Positions 38,990 through 52,569 of a stretch of DNA of 64,000 nucleotides are shown one piece after another. Location: assembly GCF_000346465.2 (NCBI RefSeq), contig NC_034009.1, positions 44,314,649-44,378,648 on the forward strand. The letters are read 5' to 3'. Position numbers and translations under genes: made by a program. Each line of letters starts with the position of its first letter. Position 1 is the stretch's first letter. The notes beneath the pieces were generated by a model, which saw only the letters and a list, made by a program, of their open reading frames with translations, searched no databases and was not told the DNA's origin. The stretch comes from Prunus persica. Lineage: Eukaryota > Streptophyta > Magnoliopsida > Rosales > Rosaceae.

Positions 38990-39890
38990 GTTGTCAACCA
39001 TTCAATGATAAACTCAAATTGGCCTATCTTCATGAACTAAAAAGCATATGGAATGGCCCTGCTCAATATGCAATCTTCCATAAGATCAAATTTTGAGTGT
39101 GCAGTACTGTTGGAAATTGAAGAGCAAGCGAGGGAACATTGAAGGACAAGATCATTTTTCCGCAATTGGGATAGCAGTGTGGTGATCGAGAGAGCAGAGA
39201 AAATAATTTACAGTGAGTGCGGGGGATTAAATAACTTTCTTTGCGGAATATGCCACAGAGAGATTACATGGATTGATTTCTCTTCGTGTCAAACAGTGCA
39301 ATCAGATGCCAAGTTTGATGAATACAACTGCATTGGTTCTAAATAGACAAGAACAGGGTGATTTTAGAAAATGGAGAAAGATGAAATTGGCCTAACTTCA
39401 TGAACTAAAAAGCATATGGAATGGCCCTGCTCAATGTGCAATCTTCCATAACTTCAACTTTTGAGTGTGCAGTACTGTTGGAAATTGAAGAGTATCTTCA
39501 CAACAGACGTATCTCAGTGTCTTTTGCACCTGGAAAAGCTATGTGTAGTTGGTTGCTTTGGTTTGGAGACAGTTATTGGACCAAGATCATTTTTCCGCAA
39601 TTGGGATACATATCATTTCTGGGTCTTCCAGAATTGAAAAGCTTTTATAGTGGTGGAACTGGTGGTGTTGAGCGCCCTTCATTGGAACACTTGTATGTGA
39701 ACCAGTGCTCCCAATTTTTAATCTCTACTTGTGACTTCCATAGCCAGAAGCAAGTCCAGAGAAATAGTACGTGTTTTCTTCTTCAATTATTCTACCCAAA
39801 GGGCATTTCTTCTCTTCTTGGTCTCCTGAATGATTCAAATATCCCAACCACCCAAGGGATATATTCTGATCGATGAACAAATATAAGGAA
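38990..39890 (+). pseudogene. NLR LRR debris, rearranged copies of the gene's 3' end
   Basis: Pieces of the intact NLR recur out of order: AAAAGCATATGGAATGGCCC (38045) recurs at 39043 and 39407; GTGTGGTGATCGAGAG and the following LRR (37555-37700) recur at 39179-39320; the final LRR (CTTCCAGAATTGAAAAGC, 38279) recurs at 39628, followed by the same TACGTGTTTTCTTCTT as after the intact stop. Stops and frameshifts break every piece. The open frame 39421-39876 is mostly this remnant. Confidence 0.8.
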
Positions 39891-40700
39891 GTTCATTGTC
39901 TTCTGATTAGGAATATTAATCTTGCAATAATAAACTCAAACAAGTGCAAAAAATCGAAATTCATCATGTTGTATGGACCATGCAGGACCTGTTTTAGGTG
40001 ACGAGCAACCTAACAAGTGCAAAAAATTGAAGATGTTCAGCCTATGTTCCAGACCACATATCATGCTCAAAGCTAGTTCGCCTATCTTTCACCTTTGAGT
40101 TTTTATATTTGACTTTTCTGTAACATATCGACCTATTAATGTCCCCAAAAGTATAGTATAACTATAGGGATGGAGAGGGTAAATTGTCCCTTAAGGCCTG
40201 AGTAATATTATATATTTGAGGCCTCAAAAGTATACTATAGGCAATTGACAAAAAGATAAAACTGTAACTAAATTCTTATTACTACACGCCTAAACTATGC
40301 AAGTTTCATTTTTCCCATCTCAAATGTCTACTTAAAATACAAGATCCTTGTGACAGGAACTTGATCAAAAGCATAATCACATAATCTAACTAGCCTAGAA
40401 AATGGAAAATGTATGGTCCACAAGGAACCTTGCTTGTATACTAAATATTATGTATGGTTCACAAGGCTCGTGGAATACCCTAGAAACTTCACATTCAGCT
40501 AAACAAAGGCACAACTTCTACCCGTAAAATGAGTTCTAAGCTGATAATTTACAATAGCCGATTTCTTCAAGCATGTGACGTCGTGCCACATATTCAACAC
40601 TGTACCTCCAAACACCGTCCTCAGTTGTCTTTGATTGGAGGGAAGGAGATAATCAGATAACGACAGGGTAGAGAAGAAGCTGCATTGCCAGAAACAGCCA
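39891..40700. other. Spacer between NLR debris and FAM135-like gene
   Basis: AT-rich; the right half is the expected 3' UTR of the minus-strand esterase gene. Nothing else recognised. Confidence 0.4.
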
Positions 40701-43700
40701 TTACCGAAACAGGTCTGGGAAAGACCACATGATGAATCTTGCAAAAGTGTCGGACTCCAAAAACTCAATATGAGCAGCCCTTCCAATGAAGGTGTTCAGG
40801 TTCTTTCCATACGAAGAGGTATCAAAGTTGATGTCACAGCGTATGAACACTCGATTCTCAGACTGAGGGGCCCGTATCTGGTCCAAGCAATCATTCAGCA
40901 TTTCCAGAAAAACTTTGCCCTTCTTTGACAAGTCCCATGAAGCAGCCTGGCACATATCTATTCTAGCAGAATGGTAGGGAACATAACCATCCTGCAAAAC
41001 ATAATTAATGATGGTTGAAGCAACTACCAATATCATGAGAACATTTTTTTTCTTAAACAGTACAAACAGTTTAGTGAGATTTTGGTTTTCCATTAGGCAC
41101 AAATAAATTGTTGCAAATTTCTTATACAATGACAATTGTAAACCTGAAAAGTAGTGTTCAATAAAAGTTCAGCTATCAGACATCAAAATAGATAAAGAAT
41201 GAAAGAGCTGTTATGAGTTCCTCCCTGGCAAACATTGAATCTTTGGAGTAATGCCCTTTGCCTTAGTAATGTAGACTATGCTCATCATCAAAAAAAGGAA
41301 GATTTCACTATTACAAATGTGAAAATCTCACACAACTATTAAACATTGGAAACACAGAAAGAACCTCAAAGAAGGTTGTAAAGGTAGCGGCTCACATGAA
41401 AGAGTTCTGAGCAGCTTGAGTTTTTAATTATTTTAGCAGTTGGATCAAAGTCAATGGGTTGTGGAAGTATGGCAAAAAATTCAGGTGGCAAAAAATTCAC
41501 ATCAATTATGAAGGTCCATGGACTTATCAATTGCATTTCTCACATTACAATCAATGGCAAACAGCAGAGAGATGCAACAAAAACAAAGTCTGCAGCGTAA
41601 GTTTAATATTTTCATTAAATAATCTTGGTTACAAAATGCCCAGGGAAGCGATCAAGATACCTGTGGTGAAGATAACAGGATTATATGTTTGAAATTCTCA
41701 AGTGTCTTCTTCTGCAAAAAGAATTGATTTAGACCATCAGCAATTAAACAGATGACATTGGCCACAGTTCTTTCTTAAAGCTCCTCATTATTTTTGTAAA
41801 GAATGTCATATTTGCCTTCAATTAATAGAAAATTATGGAATACGCAATACTATTATTGACATATAGTGCAAACAAAACGCCAGATTAATATCATGATTTT
41901 ATTTATTTTCCCGAGATCATCAACAGTTATGAGGCAACAGCCTGATGGCTGAGTACAAGTTGTTAAAAGGGAAAAACAAAAAGATGCATCCAGTAATAGA
42001 ATTCTCAGTACCTTACAGAGCTGGTAAAAGAACGTATTTTGAAGGTCTGGATCATCCGTGAAAGTAAGCTGATGAATACACTGCGTGTTCTTAAGCTTCT
42101 TCAAAAGCCACAGCCCGGAGTTAAACAAAGAGTTTGAACTGTATAGATACCCCAAGTGTGGGCCGGATATAGAAAGATATATGTGCAGGTATCTTAGGAA
42201 TGGCTCCATAATGCTATCTGCAAAAACCATGGCTAATATCAACACCAACTGCGTATAATGGGAAAACATGATGTCTTCTAAATGTTTGATACCTGTTAGC
42301 GCCGTTCTTATGATCACATTCCCAATAGAATGTCCCACAAAGCTAAGCTTAATATCAGCTATGCTTCCAGATCTTGAAACTTTATCCATTTTCTTCTTAA
42401 GGAAAGAAACTACTTCCTGGGCCAACCTTTGTCCCATTTCTCTGAAGTCACCAGATGTTTTGTCTTCATTTGCCTCTGACATTAGAAACTCTACCTTGGG
42501 ATCTATCAAAAGCCATTGATTCCGAATAAGTCGTAAATCCAGGTGATGCCCCTGTAGTGTGAGAGTTGTATTAAGTACATTTCAGTGCGTAGCACAAATG
42601 AATAGACTTATGAAGCTGTCCATCAACTACACTGGTATAAGTTCTATACTCGCAGCGTAAAACATGAATGGCCACCAAATGAATATTCAAATCCATAAAT
42701 TACAAACGTTTGACTCACTTTAGGGAGCAAAACACACAATGACTAGCACAACCAATACACTTTTGTGAGCATCACATATACAGTTTTTCGAACCTTCATA
42801 AACGTAAGTTATTACAAATAGCTGGCAAGTTTTGACCAAAGGTCAAATGGAAACCCCAACAAACTAAGTTCAAAATGTTAATAAACTTTTTTAAAAAATA
42901 ATAAAAATAAAAAGTTATGTTGTGGCAACTTTTAACACAATGAAAACATTGGAAGGGGGCAAGGAAAGAACAGAGGAAACAACCAAATGTTAAGAATTTA
43001 AGAGGAAGCTGTAAGAGAACAAAACTAGCCTGAAAACCATGCACAAAGACAACAATCTTTAAAACCCGGCCTTTCTTTGGTGAGCTATAGCTGGATCTCT
43101 TGTTTACGGATTCAGAGCCAGATCCACTGAGCAAGCCAGGAGAGTTTATCACGTCCAAATTTCTCAAGTAAGAATTCTCACTAGTAGTACGCCTAGGCGC
43201 ATTCAAGACACGCTCCACAATGACAATAGGAATGCTTGATGGATCCCCAAATATATGCATGTCTTGAATTGACCGATTGTTAATCTGCAGAGAAAACTCC
43301 AATTTACAAAAAAATTCAACGGAAGAGACAATACAACTCTCCATCTGAAAGCAAAAGCCCACCTTCATTTGTGCAATACTTCGTCGATGAAGCTCAGCAC
43401 GGGTAGCAGCAGTCTGGGCAGGCTGTACATAACACAAGTAAGATCCATAAAACATGCATTGAAAAATCTAAATTTGCTGATAACTGAACTGTACATAGGG
43501 AACACTGAACAAATCCTTGACATTGCTTAAAACATGTTGGGGAAATTTATTTCGTCAGGTTACAAATCATGCGGTATGATTACTTAGAATACTTACATCA
43601 TCAGTTAATTTCCACATAGTTGAAACTCTTCTATGGCCAGCACTGTGGGAAGACTCATCACCCCCACCATTGATAAAATGATGAGGCATCTCAACCTTAG

Positions 43701-44066
43701 AGTAAACCATCCATATTGACCATTCAGCTTTTCTATCCTTAGCCCATGTGTCACGCAAGTATTCCAGTACCTTTGTTTTGTTAAACCTGTAATGAATAAA
43801 TATCACCATACAAACGAGTACAGATGATCTGGAAATTAGATCAGAGGAGTGAGTCTTTTATTTTTGTGTGGATACAAATAGGAGGTTAATCCAATCACAT
43901 TGGAAGAGGTCCCGATCATTTTTTAACAGACTATTGATAGGTTATTGACAATAACTTGACGTTGCTATTGCATATCCAGCATATTTTTTAAAAGGGGCAT
44001 CCTCCCTAGAAGCACCCTCATAGCAGGAGCCCTTCTAGAGACAATGCCTGTTTCAGTAGTACTTAC

Positions 44067-44102
<36 letters not shown>

Positions 44103-46248
44103 CTCAACGGTGGAAGTCTACAATCGGGACCATCATTGTGTATAGCATCATTTTAATTTATTTAAAAAACATAAAAGGACGCAACAACAATATCAAATAA
44201 AAACAAACCTGTGGAAGTTTAAAAAAGTGTTCCATAAATATAAAACTTGATCGCCCAAAGAATGAAAAGAATTCAGTAAGGCGCCCCTTGATAAAGGGCG
44301 TAGCAATTCACCACTTCCAAATTCTGACGTGCCATTTACTTTCTGTTCAAAAACAGATAAAGTTAAGTGAAAACACTAACCTTAAACCATAGAAATTTCA
44401 AAATAAGGATAAGAACATTATGCTGCATGAATTAAGTAAGGACCTCAAGACCATTTTGTGGCTTGCCTTGTCCTGAAACTTTGGCATCTGCTGCAACCAA
44501 ATTTTCTTGCAGGATAGAATCAAACTTTGTATCATCCATTTTAGATATAAAATCAGTCAAATCAATTGCTTGGTCAATAGCCTTGCTAAGTTTCTGGAGC
44601 TCTTCAAGTAGTATGTCACGAGCAGATAACAATGATTTAACAAGCATTATGTCATTCACACCTGCAGCAGCCACTTGTGCTGATGCCTAGTCAATCACAA
44701 ATTTTCAACTGTAAGTACATGATAGAACAGCCTCTGAAGAGAAGTAGCAAACAAAACATAAATAATAGATTAAGGATACTTGAAACCTTTTATATACATA
44801 TTAAGAACATAGATGCTAGCAATATGCCCAGATACATGTCAGTTAGAGTTCAAACTTTAAAAGCATCGCAAATTTTGAAACTTTATATTTTTAATTTCAA
44901 ATCCATTGTTTATAACACCCATCTATGTTTTAGACATGCTCAGTAGCCTTCGCTTTCAATGCATTTCTCAACGTAAATTTAAACTTTCAAGTTTTTCGGG
45001 GACTCAAAAACAATGCTTTGGTTTAAGGGAACTGATACATCCCAATGAAACCTCAGTTATCTTTCTAAAATACAATGTTTTCAAAAGCAAGGTATAGAGG
45101 TGAGGCGTTTTATGTCTTGCAAGGCGCGTCGTAAGCCTTTCAGCATTAAGATGCAAGCCTTTAGCATTGAATTATTATCTAATATCAAAAGTATAAAATA
45201 ATCAAAACAAAGTATTAATTGTCATTCAAGAATAATAATCAGCACAGGTGGAGGTGAGGAACTTTCTTCCTCTCATGCAACTTCTTGCTATTTATTATCA
45301 TCATGATTACCCTACCATGTTTCTAATTCTAGTGCTTGTACACTTGGTTCAAATAGATAACAAATCCTAGAACAATATGCTAGGAGGCTAGTCACATATG
45401 GGAAATAACTAACAACCGGGTATGGTGAGCTTACTACAAGCTGGGGGCTTGGACCCCAACCTTCTTTGCACTGAAATAAAGATAAGAAAGGTTAAAGAGA
45501 GGTACGGATGTGGTGTAAACTAGAGGTCGAGGTGGAGTAAACTGGGCTGCTTTCATTGGGAAATCAAATTAAATCCTGCCATTTTCTTTTTTAAAACCTT
45601 ACTAAAACGCCAACTTCTTTTCTCAAATGCACTGTTTCACTTAGGGTAGAATATTTACATGCGCACACACACACACACATATATATATATAATACCAAAA
45701 CCAAAACGACACCGTTCATCTCAATTTTCTTTCCTCCAGCAACTCTGCCAGCTTAGTGTTGCTTCTTCTGCATCGCATACGCCTGTCATACCCATATAGC
45801 ACTTACGTATTAGTGCTTCCCAGATCACACAATCCAAATAAAGTAGCTATACCAGATTAGTCGACTCTGCGCAGTGAAATTGTTTAGTCCTTTTGCATCA
45901 CGCAAAAACTCATTAGCTGCTGTTCATACCAATATGCCATTTCTATGTGGATCCCTGATCTCACATGAAGCAATTTCCAAGGATTGTTTATGACATTCAT
46001 ATAATAGACATCCCCGAGGATATTCCTAATAAAAAAATCCCCAAGCATATTGAATAAATTATGGAAACATAATCTTGACTCTACTACATGGTCAATTCCG
46101 TAAACTACAATGCATATACAAAAGCACATGTGTGTGCATACATATGCCCAATCACCTGATGTTTGTGTGTCCCGTTATTATGTGAAAGGCCCTTGGAAAG
46201 CGCAACAGGGAATTGATGGAAAACACGTATTTTCATGAAGAAGTATGT

Positions 46249-46322
<74 letters not shown>

Positions 46323-47460
46323 CAAAGATGACAACCAACACACAGGAATACACTGTTGAACAAGATCAAAGATTCAAATGTGAATAATGTCAAGCCTCAC
46401 AAAGGCCAGAAAAAAGATCTAGCAGAATTTCATGCATAACAACATACTTGATTTGACCCAGAAAGACCTTCTCCACCAACATCTTCAGCAATGGACGAAT
46501 CACTGAAATAAATCAAATCCCAAGTTAATTTCACAAAAAAAGTGTGCACAGAATTAGTTTTCAATACAATAAGAAGACTATTTCCAAAAAATGGAGTGCC
46601 AAACTGCTTTATAGACTAGAATATGTGACAAACCTGGGTACCTTCGATGGGAGCGTGTAAGAGACAGCTTTCAGTAGACTGATGTGTACTGTAACATCAA
46701 CAAGCACCGCATGGAATACATCAAAATGGACAGGGCAATAAGAATGCAATCCCAGAAGAGCTTTAGGAGGAATTCGGAATTCATGGACAGCTGCAGGGCT
46801 AGCATCCAAAGAAGCCTGCAAGTCAGACCTGCAATTTAAGCAACATAATCACCGACTCTAGTTTCAATTTGCAAACTGAAAAGCGTGTATAAAAATATGA
46901 ATCATCTCAACTCACCTATTTCCTAATATGGGGGCATGCAGAAGCTCGAACTTCAAAATAACAGCAGATGAGGAGAGACCCTGAAAAGTACATATCCTAT
47001 TAACATGAATACATTATATAAACACTACATTCTACTTGGACAAAATAAAAAATATAAATCACCAAATTATAGCACATACTTACCCACAAAGATATCCTTG
47101 AAAAAAGTAATTTAATTTCTTTTGCAAAACAGGATTTTTTTTTTTTTTAATTTTTAACGAGCTTGACCTTCTGGCCTCTTAGGTTTTAAGAATGCAAATT
47201 GTCATAAACTATTCTGACGTCATCAAGGCGGCGAGCAAAAAGTTTGGGCATGTAGCTAATGGGACTTCTCACAATTCAGAGGAAAAAAAAACATAGAGCC
47301 AAAAAAACAAGGCTAGTTGTCTACTAGCCAAGAAAAAATGTTGTCATGAATGTCGTAGGCAACCCAGACGACAAACATCTTATGAGGGCCAATACCATCT
47401 TCAATAAATTCCGCATAGACAGTTAGATGCTTAGCATGTCACATGTGCGTGAGGACAGAG

Positions 47461-47503
<43 letters not shown>

Positions 47504-48732
47504 TACCTCATATCTCGATAGAGATAGATTGAAAGATATCATGATTGATAAAAAGATATCCTGCCTTGCATATTTGATACGAAAAGGCTGTGTTGAGAAG
47601 CTGTTATCTGTATCATCAATCCTCCATACTCCATATACATCATCAGAACCCAGATCAGGAGCTGCCAGTCAAACAGTTTTATTGTCTCTATGCCCTTGCC
47701 TCTTAGTTTATGAAAATGGCATCACTTAAATGGGACAAGCTTACTAAATCTCTATTTAACTGAAGCAAAACGTATCTCTATGCCCAAATAACAAAAGTAT
47801 AAAAACCAGTTAACCATGTAAATACTAAAAACATGAGGATAGCTAGGTTGATCTGTTGACAATAATAGCTGGACCCAGGTAGGTCATGTAAATTTTTTAC
47901 TCTGCACTTTCAATCATTTTGAATATTAACCAAAGAAAGAGAAACAATAAAACAAGCAATGAAAACCTAGCTCTTAAACTTTTGTTTTTTCAAAATAATA
48001 TCACTTCTCTTAAACAACAACCAACTTGTAATAAATTGATAAAAGTTCAAAAGGACAATTTATTGACCCATAAATACATACTTAAAAACAACCATCATTG
48101 CATCATAACAAGGTAAGATTTGTGCAGTTATACTGCATTGCAAAATTTGGGGTTAACTGATAAGAAACTTAGCAAAAGCTTTCCTACCAACAGACCCACT
48201 GACCAAATTTATATACTTCTGACTCTGAAAATCAGTTTGTTTCAAACTATATGCTTACAAGCAATGTACTTAACATATGCTTACGATTTTATTTTTGACT
48301 TAATAGTAATCAATATTTTTATATCATTTTGCTCTATAGAAGAAAAAATAACAACAAAAGCCAGTACCTTCATATTGAACAACTCTTGCTGGAGTCCCCA
48401 CAGAAGTATATTCACTGTCCTCCCATCTCATGGTAATTTTGATTTGGTACCATCTATAAAATAAAAGAAATTGAAGAATACCCACAAATTTAACTTTTAA
48501 AAAGCAAGCACGAACAAGTTCAAAATAACAATTGAAAGAAATGCACATAAATATACCCCTGCTGGAAAAGGTCAAGATTGTGAAATCTGTGAATGTAAAT
48601 AGCAATCTCTTGAACAGAATCCAACATAGCCACCGGCTTAACTTCAGCCGGGGGAGGCTTGGCATCTGGCAACCTCTTTGACGATGGAGATTTATAGTTT
48701 AGACCCACAAGCCATCCTAAATGCCGAAACAT
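40701..48732 (-). CDS. FAM135-like putative serine esterase (DUF3657 + DUF676)
   Basis: Plant homologue of FAM135 proteins: N-terminal DUF3657 region and C-terminal DUF676 lipase-like alpha/beta hydrolase; substrate not established. Fifteen exons give 806 residues with all phases closing: 48732-48557, 48453-48368, 47661-47507, 46980-46916, 46828-46634, 46502-46448, 44686-44444, 44342-44209, 43786-43597, 43422-43363, 43284-43030, 42551-42293, 42217-42012, 41711-41661, 40991-40701 (stop 40703-40701). Starts MFRHLGWLVGL; VQEIAIYIHRFHNLDLFQQG is typical of the family. The nucleophile motif is GHSIG (Ser ~613), after VVFVHGFQGHHLDLRL. No transmembrane segment or signal peptide. Intron 11 needs a GC donor (CAG|GCTAGT). 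Introns 3 and 6 carry long CT/GA microsatellites. Confidence 0.9.
44070..44101. repeat. (AT)n microsatellite
   Basis: About 16 AT units inside intron 8 of the FAM135-like gene. Confidence 0.95.
46253..46321. repeat. (GA)34 microsatellite
   Basis: Uninterrupted GA run of about 68 bases within intron 6 of the FAM135-like gene; CT-rich in the transcript. Confidence 0.95.
47465..47499. repeat. (GA)17 microsatellite beside a splice donor
   Basis: Ends 7 bases from the exon 3 donor of the minus-strand FAM135-like gene, so the intron begins GTAATAAT followed directly by a CT run. Confidence 0.95.
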
Positions 48733-49185
48733 ACGTAATCAAATTCCACGAGATTTGCATCCCTTCGCTTCAACTTCAAACCAAACACAGTGCCAATCAA
48801 AGCTCTCAGCTTGCCGTCTTAATCCTCATGTATCAACCATTTCTGAAGCTTAATTTCATTGAGAAATGGCACGATTGTTTTGCCGACCACAACAATGTAT
48901 CAGTGTTCGCGTGTAGGCAAGTTCACTCTGCGATTTCTAACCCTAGAATTGGCAATCTCGAAATGCTGATTTGCTGGCAGCTAGGGTTCGTAGCATTTAG
49001 GATTTTCAACGTTTGCAGTCAGAGAAGGGAAGAAAAACATCACGGACCTTTACAACGTGCATTACGCTAATTTTGTTTATGCGGTTTTACTATTTTCTCC
49101 TTGGCGACTATGCCTTCGGTTCTTTTTTCTTCTTTTTTTTCGTTTTTAATTTTTTAGTACTACCGCCCGTAGACTTGTATGTCAC
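48733..49185. other. FAM135-like 5' UTR and promoter side
   Basis: On the minus strand this carries two CCCTAG-type words and AT-rich promoter sequence. The plus-strand open frame 48678-49070 is antisense to it and overlaps exon 1, so it is not supported. Confidence 0.4.
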
Positions 49186-49456
49186 GAGAATAACACTATT
49201 TTGATATACCTAACTAATCACGCTCTGTTAGAATAACACTATTTTCCTTATCAAGTTTTGTATCATATGAAATTTGACTTTTTTGGTTTAAAGATCACAA
49301 GAGAATATTCTTTGTAATTACTTTGTATACAGTATATGTTAAAAAAAAAAAAATTAGTAGAGTTAGATTTCTAACCAATTATGTTATGCCAAGCATGATT
49401 AATTTTTTACATAATAGAGCGTGATTGGTTAGGTATATTAAAATAGTGTTATTCTC
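49186..49456. mobile_element. MITE with ~43-bp terminal inverted repeats
   Basis: GAGAATAACACTATTTTGAT at 49186 and the reverse complement of 49456 leftwards (GAGAATAACACTATTTTAAT) match through ATACCTAAC.AATCACGCTCT. Total 271 bp, AT-rich, non-coding. An internal partial repeat of the terminus lies at 49230-49245. Confidence 0.75.
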
Positions 49457-50289
49457 TTCTCTTAAAAAAAAATTTTAAAAAAAGAGCAATGTTTTGTGAA
49501 TTACAAATAACAAAACTTGTACAAGCTTGACCAACTATCAAAATTAATTTAACATAATTTTCTTTGGGGGACTCAATCCATAACATTTTACATTCCGATT
49601 TTTCTATTTTTTTAGACCAAGTTTATTTGTTTGCCAATAATTAATTATATAAGATTTAATATGTTAAACCACATTTTGAATGTCTCCCCTTTTATTCTAA
49701 AAATGAATCGATTTCGTTCATCCCAAATCTTCCAACAAGTTGTAAAAAAAAATATAAAGAAAAAGGAGATAGTGTTGTAAATGCATGAGTTGGTGGATGA
49801 CCACCATACCTCTTAATATTCCACCATTGGATTTTATATAACCTATGCACTAAGTATTTGTAATTAGTACTTGTAACCTATAGGTATATTGTAAATGATG
49901 GTATTCAATCTTCTATCTTGTAAGCCTATAAATAGGTGGTTTTACCAAAGATTAAGAGAGGAATAAACATGGTGAAGCTTTATCTTTAGCATATCACTTT
50001 TCTCTACATTTTCTCCCTCTAGTTTTATAACACGTTATCAGCACAACATTGCTCTTGGTATGTTTTCTTTCTCTGAATTTTCTTTCTTCTTATATGAGCT
50101 AGAGTCATCACATGGTATAGAGTTTATTTGTACTCACCATCAGACTTCATCATGCTTGTTTAAGAAAAAAATTCTTATTCTTATTACACATGAATATAAT
50201 GCCATGTTTTTATTTTTATTTGTTTGTTTATTTAATTTTAAGTATGATCTTAATTATTATGATGAGTTTGAATTATACAAAAGATCAGG

Positions 50290-51050
50290 GGCCCGAAGTT
50301 CCGTGATCCTCATCATATAACTAGATTAGGATATAGAGTCCTTTTGATTGAATCAGAACCTGAAGTTCTTTGATTCCAAATAATTGAGGGCGTGAAGTTC
50401 CGCGAATTTAAAGAGCACATAAGGACATAAAACTCCTCGATTTTGTATTAATCAAAATCAGAATTCCATGAGGTCTACATATGTCAAGAACTTGAACCAG
50501 AAGTTTCGAGTGCATATACATCGATTTGAGTATGAAGTTCAAAGCACAACTATTAATTCAATTTATTTAGATCTACGTATTCGTACCTGAAGTTTCGAAT
50601 ATATATTGATATGAACCTGAAGTTCATAGTTTTTCATGGATCTTAATACTATATATGAACTTGAAGTTCATTACTTATTTGTGCCTATATGAACCTGAAT
50701 TGGTTGGAAATCCAATTCTTAAACTTGTAGTTTTATCTACATATTGAATCCACATTAATATTGGATTATCTTGAAATTTCATAATCTTTAATTGATTTAT
50801 TTTATTCCTTGTTTATACCACTTTACTTATTTTATTTTATTTATGTTAGGTTATTAATTAATTTCGTTTTTACAATGGTAATGTTTTGTATTACCGCCCC
50901 AATATTGATAGCCAGAGGCGTTTATTGGAGAAACTTCCTACTTTCTTTTGTGGGTAGGAAGTTTATGATGTTATGAACCAAAAGTTCTTGAGGCCCCAAT
51001 ATTACACAACTATTATAGTTGAAGATTATGATGTCATGAACTAGAAGTTC
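50290..51050 (+). repeat. Recurrent GAACCTGAAGTTC near-palindrome
   Basis: GAACCTGAAGTTC or variants at about 50291, 50356, 50391, 50495, 50531, 50583, 50613, 50657, 50691 (partial), 50975 and 51038. The half-sites GAAC and GTTC are complementary, so each is a short inverted repeat. All lie in the leader/gag position of the non-autonomous copia element. Confidence 0.8.
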
Positions 51051-52569
51051 ATTGACCGAATAACTTTTATGTTGTGACATGACTATCTTGGCAATCCATG
51101 TCCCACAATGATGCATAAGATTTTTATAAATTTGTAAGGACATCGTTTAAAGACTCAAATTATTGTCTTGTCCAACAATATCATTACAAAGAACGCTCAC
51201 AAATAAAAGCTGTCATAAGATCATCTCAGTCAAAAATTGACTTTGAGCCATCTTTCCTGAAATAATTCAAGGGGATATTTGTGAGTCTATACAACATCTA
51301 ATTATGGATCACTTCACCAGTTTTACTGAATGTGCCTACTAAAATGGTCACATATTTGATAACGACTGTGAGTTTATTTTCCTACATTTTGAGACAATTT
51401 TCCCGCCGTTAGGGGGAGAAATGACAATTCCTAAAGAACGTCGTGAAATAGTGTTGAATCAATCCGCTTTTGTCTCATCAAGATAATGCATATATAAATT
51501 GTACATATGCTAACATGGATTGATATTCTCGTATCACAATCCATTAACATGGTGACTATATATATAATGCATGCCTGAAGCATGTCAGAAATATAGGTTC
51601 TAAAAACTTAACTCCCTAGAAGTGGAGATTATTTGAAAAATTCAAGCCCTATAAAAAAAATAACGCTCTATAGGAGGTTATGATCCACATATTCTAAATA
51701 ATTCATTGTAAAAGAGGTGTTTGTCCTATAAGTGACAACATAAGCCCCTGAAGAGGCATTGGTACCCCAAAGCAATGAGATGATTATAAATTATGCATAC
51801 GCATGCATATAAGAATTGTGGGATCACAAATTGATGATACATTTGGTTTATTAGTAGCTACTACAATCATCAAGGGCTATGATTATATTAAATCACGTTT
51901 CATGAATGTCGACAAGTTAAGTGATTGGCCAAAAATGGAAATAGGCAATTCCATTTATCACTAAATAAGAAGAGTTGGATATTGAACCTATAACTCAAAC
52001 ACCAAATTACAAATGCTCAGTATGAAGGTTACGAATTGGTGTTTGTGAAGTGAAATAAGATCACTAATATGACATAAGGTTTCCTGGGAGAGACATGTGG
52101 TTTTAGTCTCCAATCTCATCGTAAATGCATCCACATTTCTATAAGTGCGGTTGTTACTTTAACGCAGAACTTATAGTATGTGTTAAATGCATATTTATTA
52201 AGACTATATGGTACATGAAAATCCGCAAAGCTCATGAAATATTTGAGATATATCGGATGAAGCAACCTCTTGAAGGATATAAAGTACCACAATATTCTTA
52301 ATTAAGAGTTAACACTAAGAGTTTGAGTATTTTGAATTCAAATTTGATATTGTTGTAACATATTCTAACTACTAAATTAGTTGTTGATACTCCTAAAGAT
52401 TTCAATCATTTGAAAAGTGAAAAGCAGGTTGAACAGTGTGATAGATGATCATGTATGAAGACAATGTTGCTTGTATTGCGCAAATCAGAGAAGGAGAGAT
52501 ATTAATCAGGGGGAGATATCAATCAAGGGGAGCATCCCAATTCTACTACATTCAAGGCAGATGCGCGTT

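Noticed and set aside
46105..46393. Minus-strand frames with long Ser-Leu runs
   Set aside because: Translation of the (GA)n microsatellite, inside an intron.
48678..49070. 130-codon plus-strand frame beside the FAM135-like start
   Set aside because: Overlaps exon 1 and the 5' leader in antisense; no recognisable domain.
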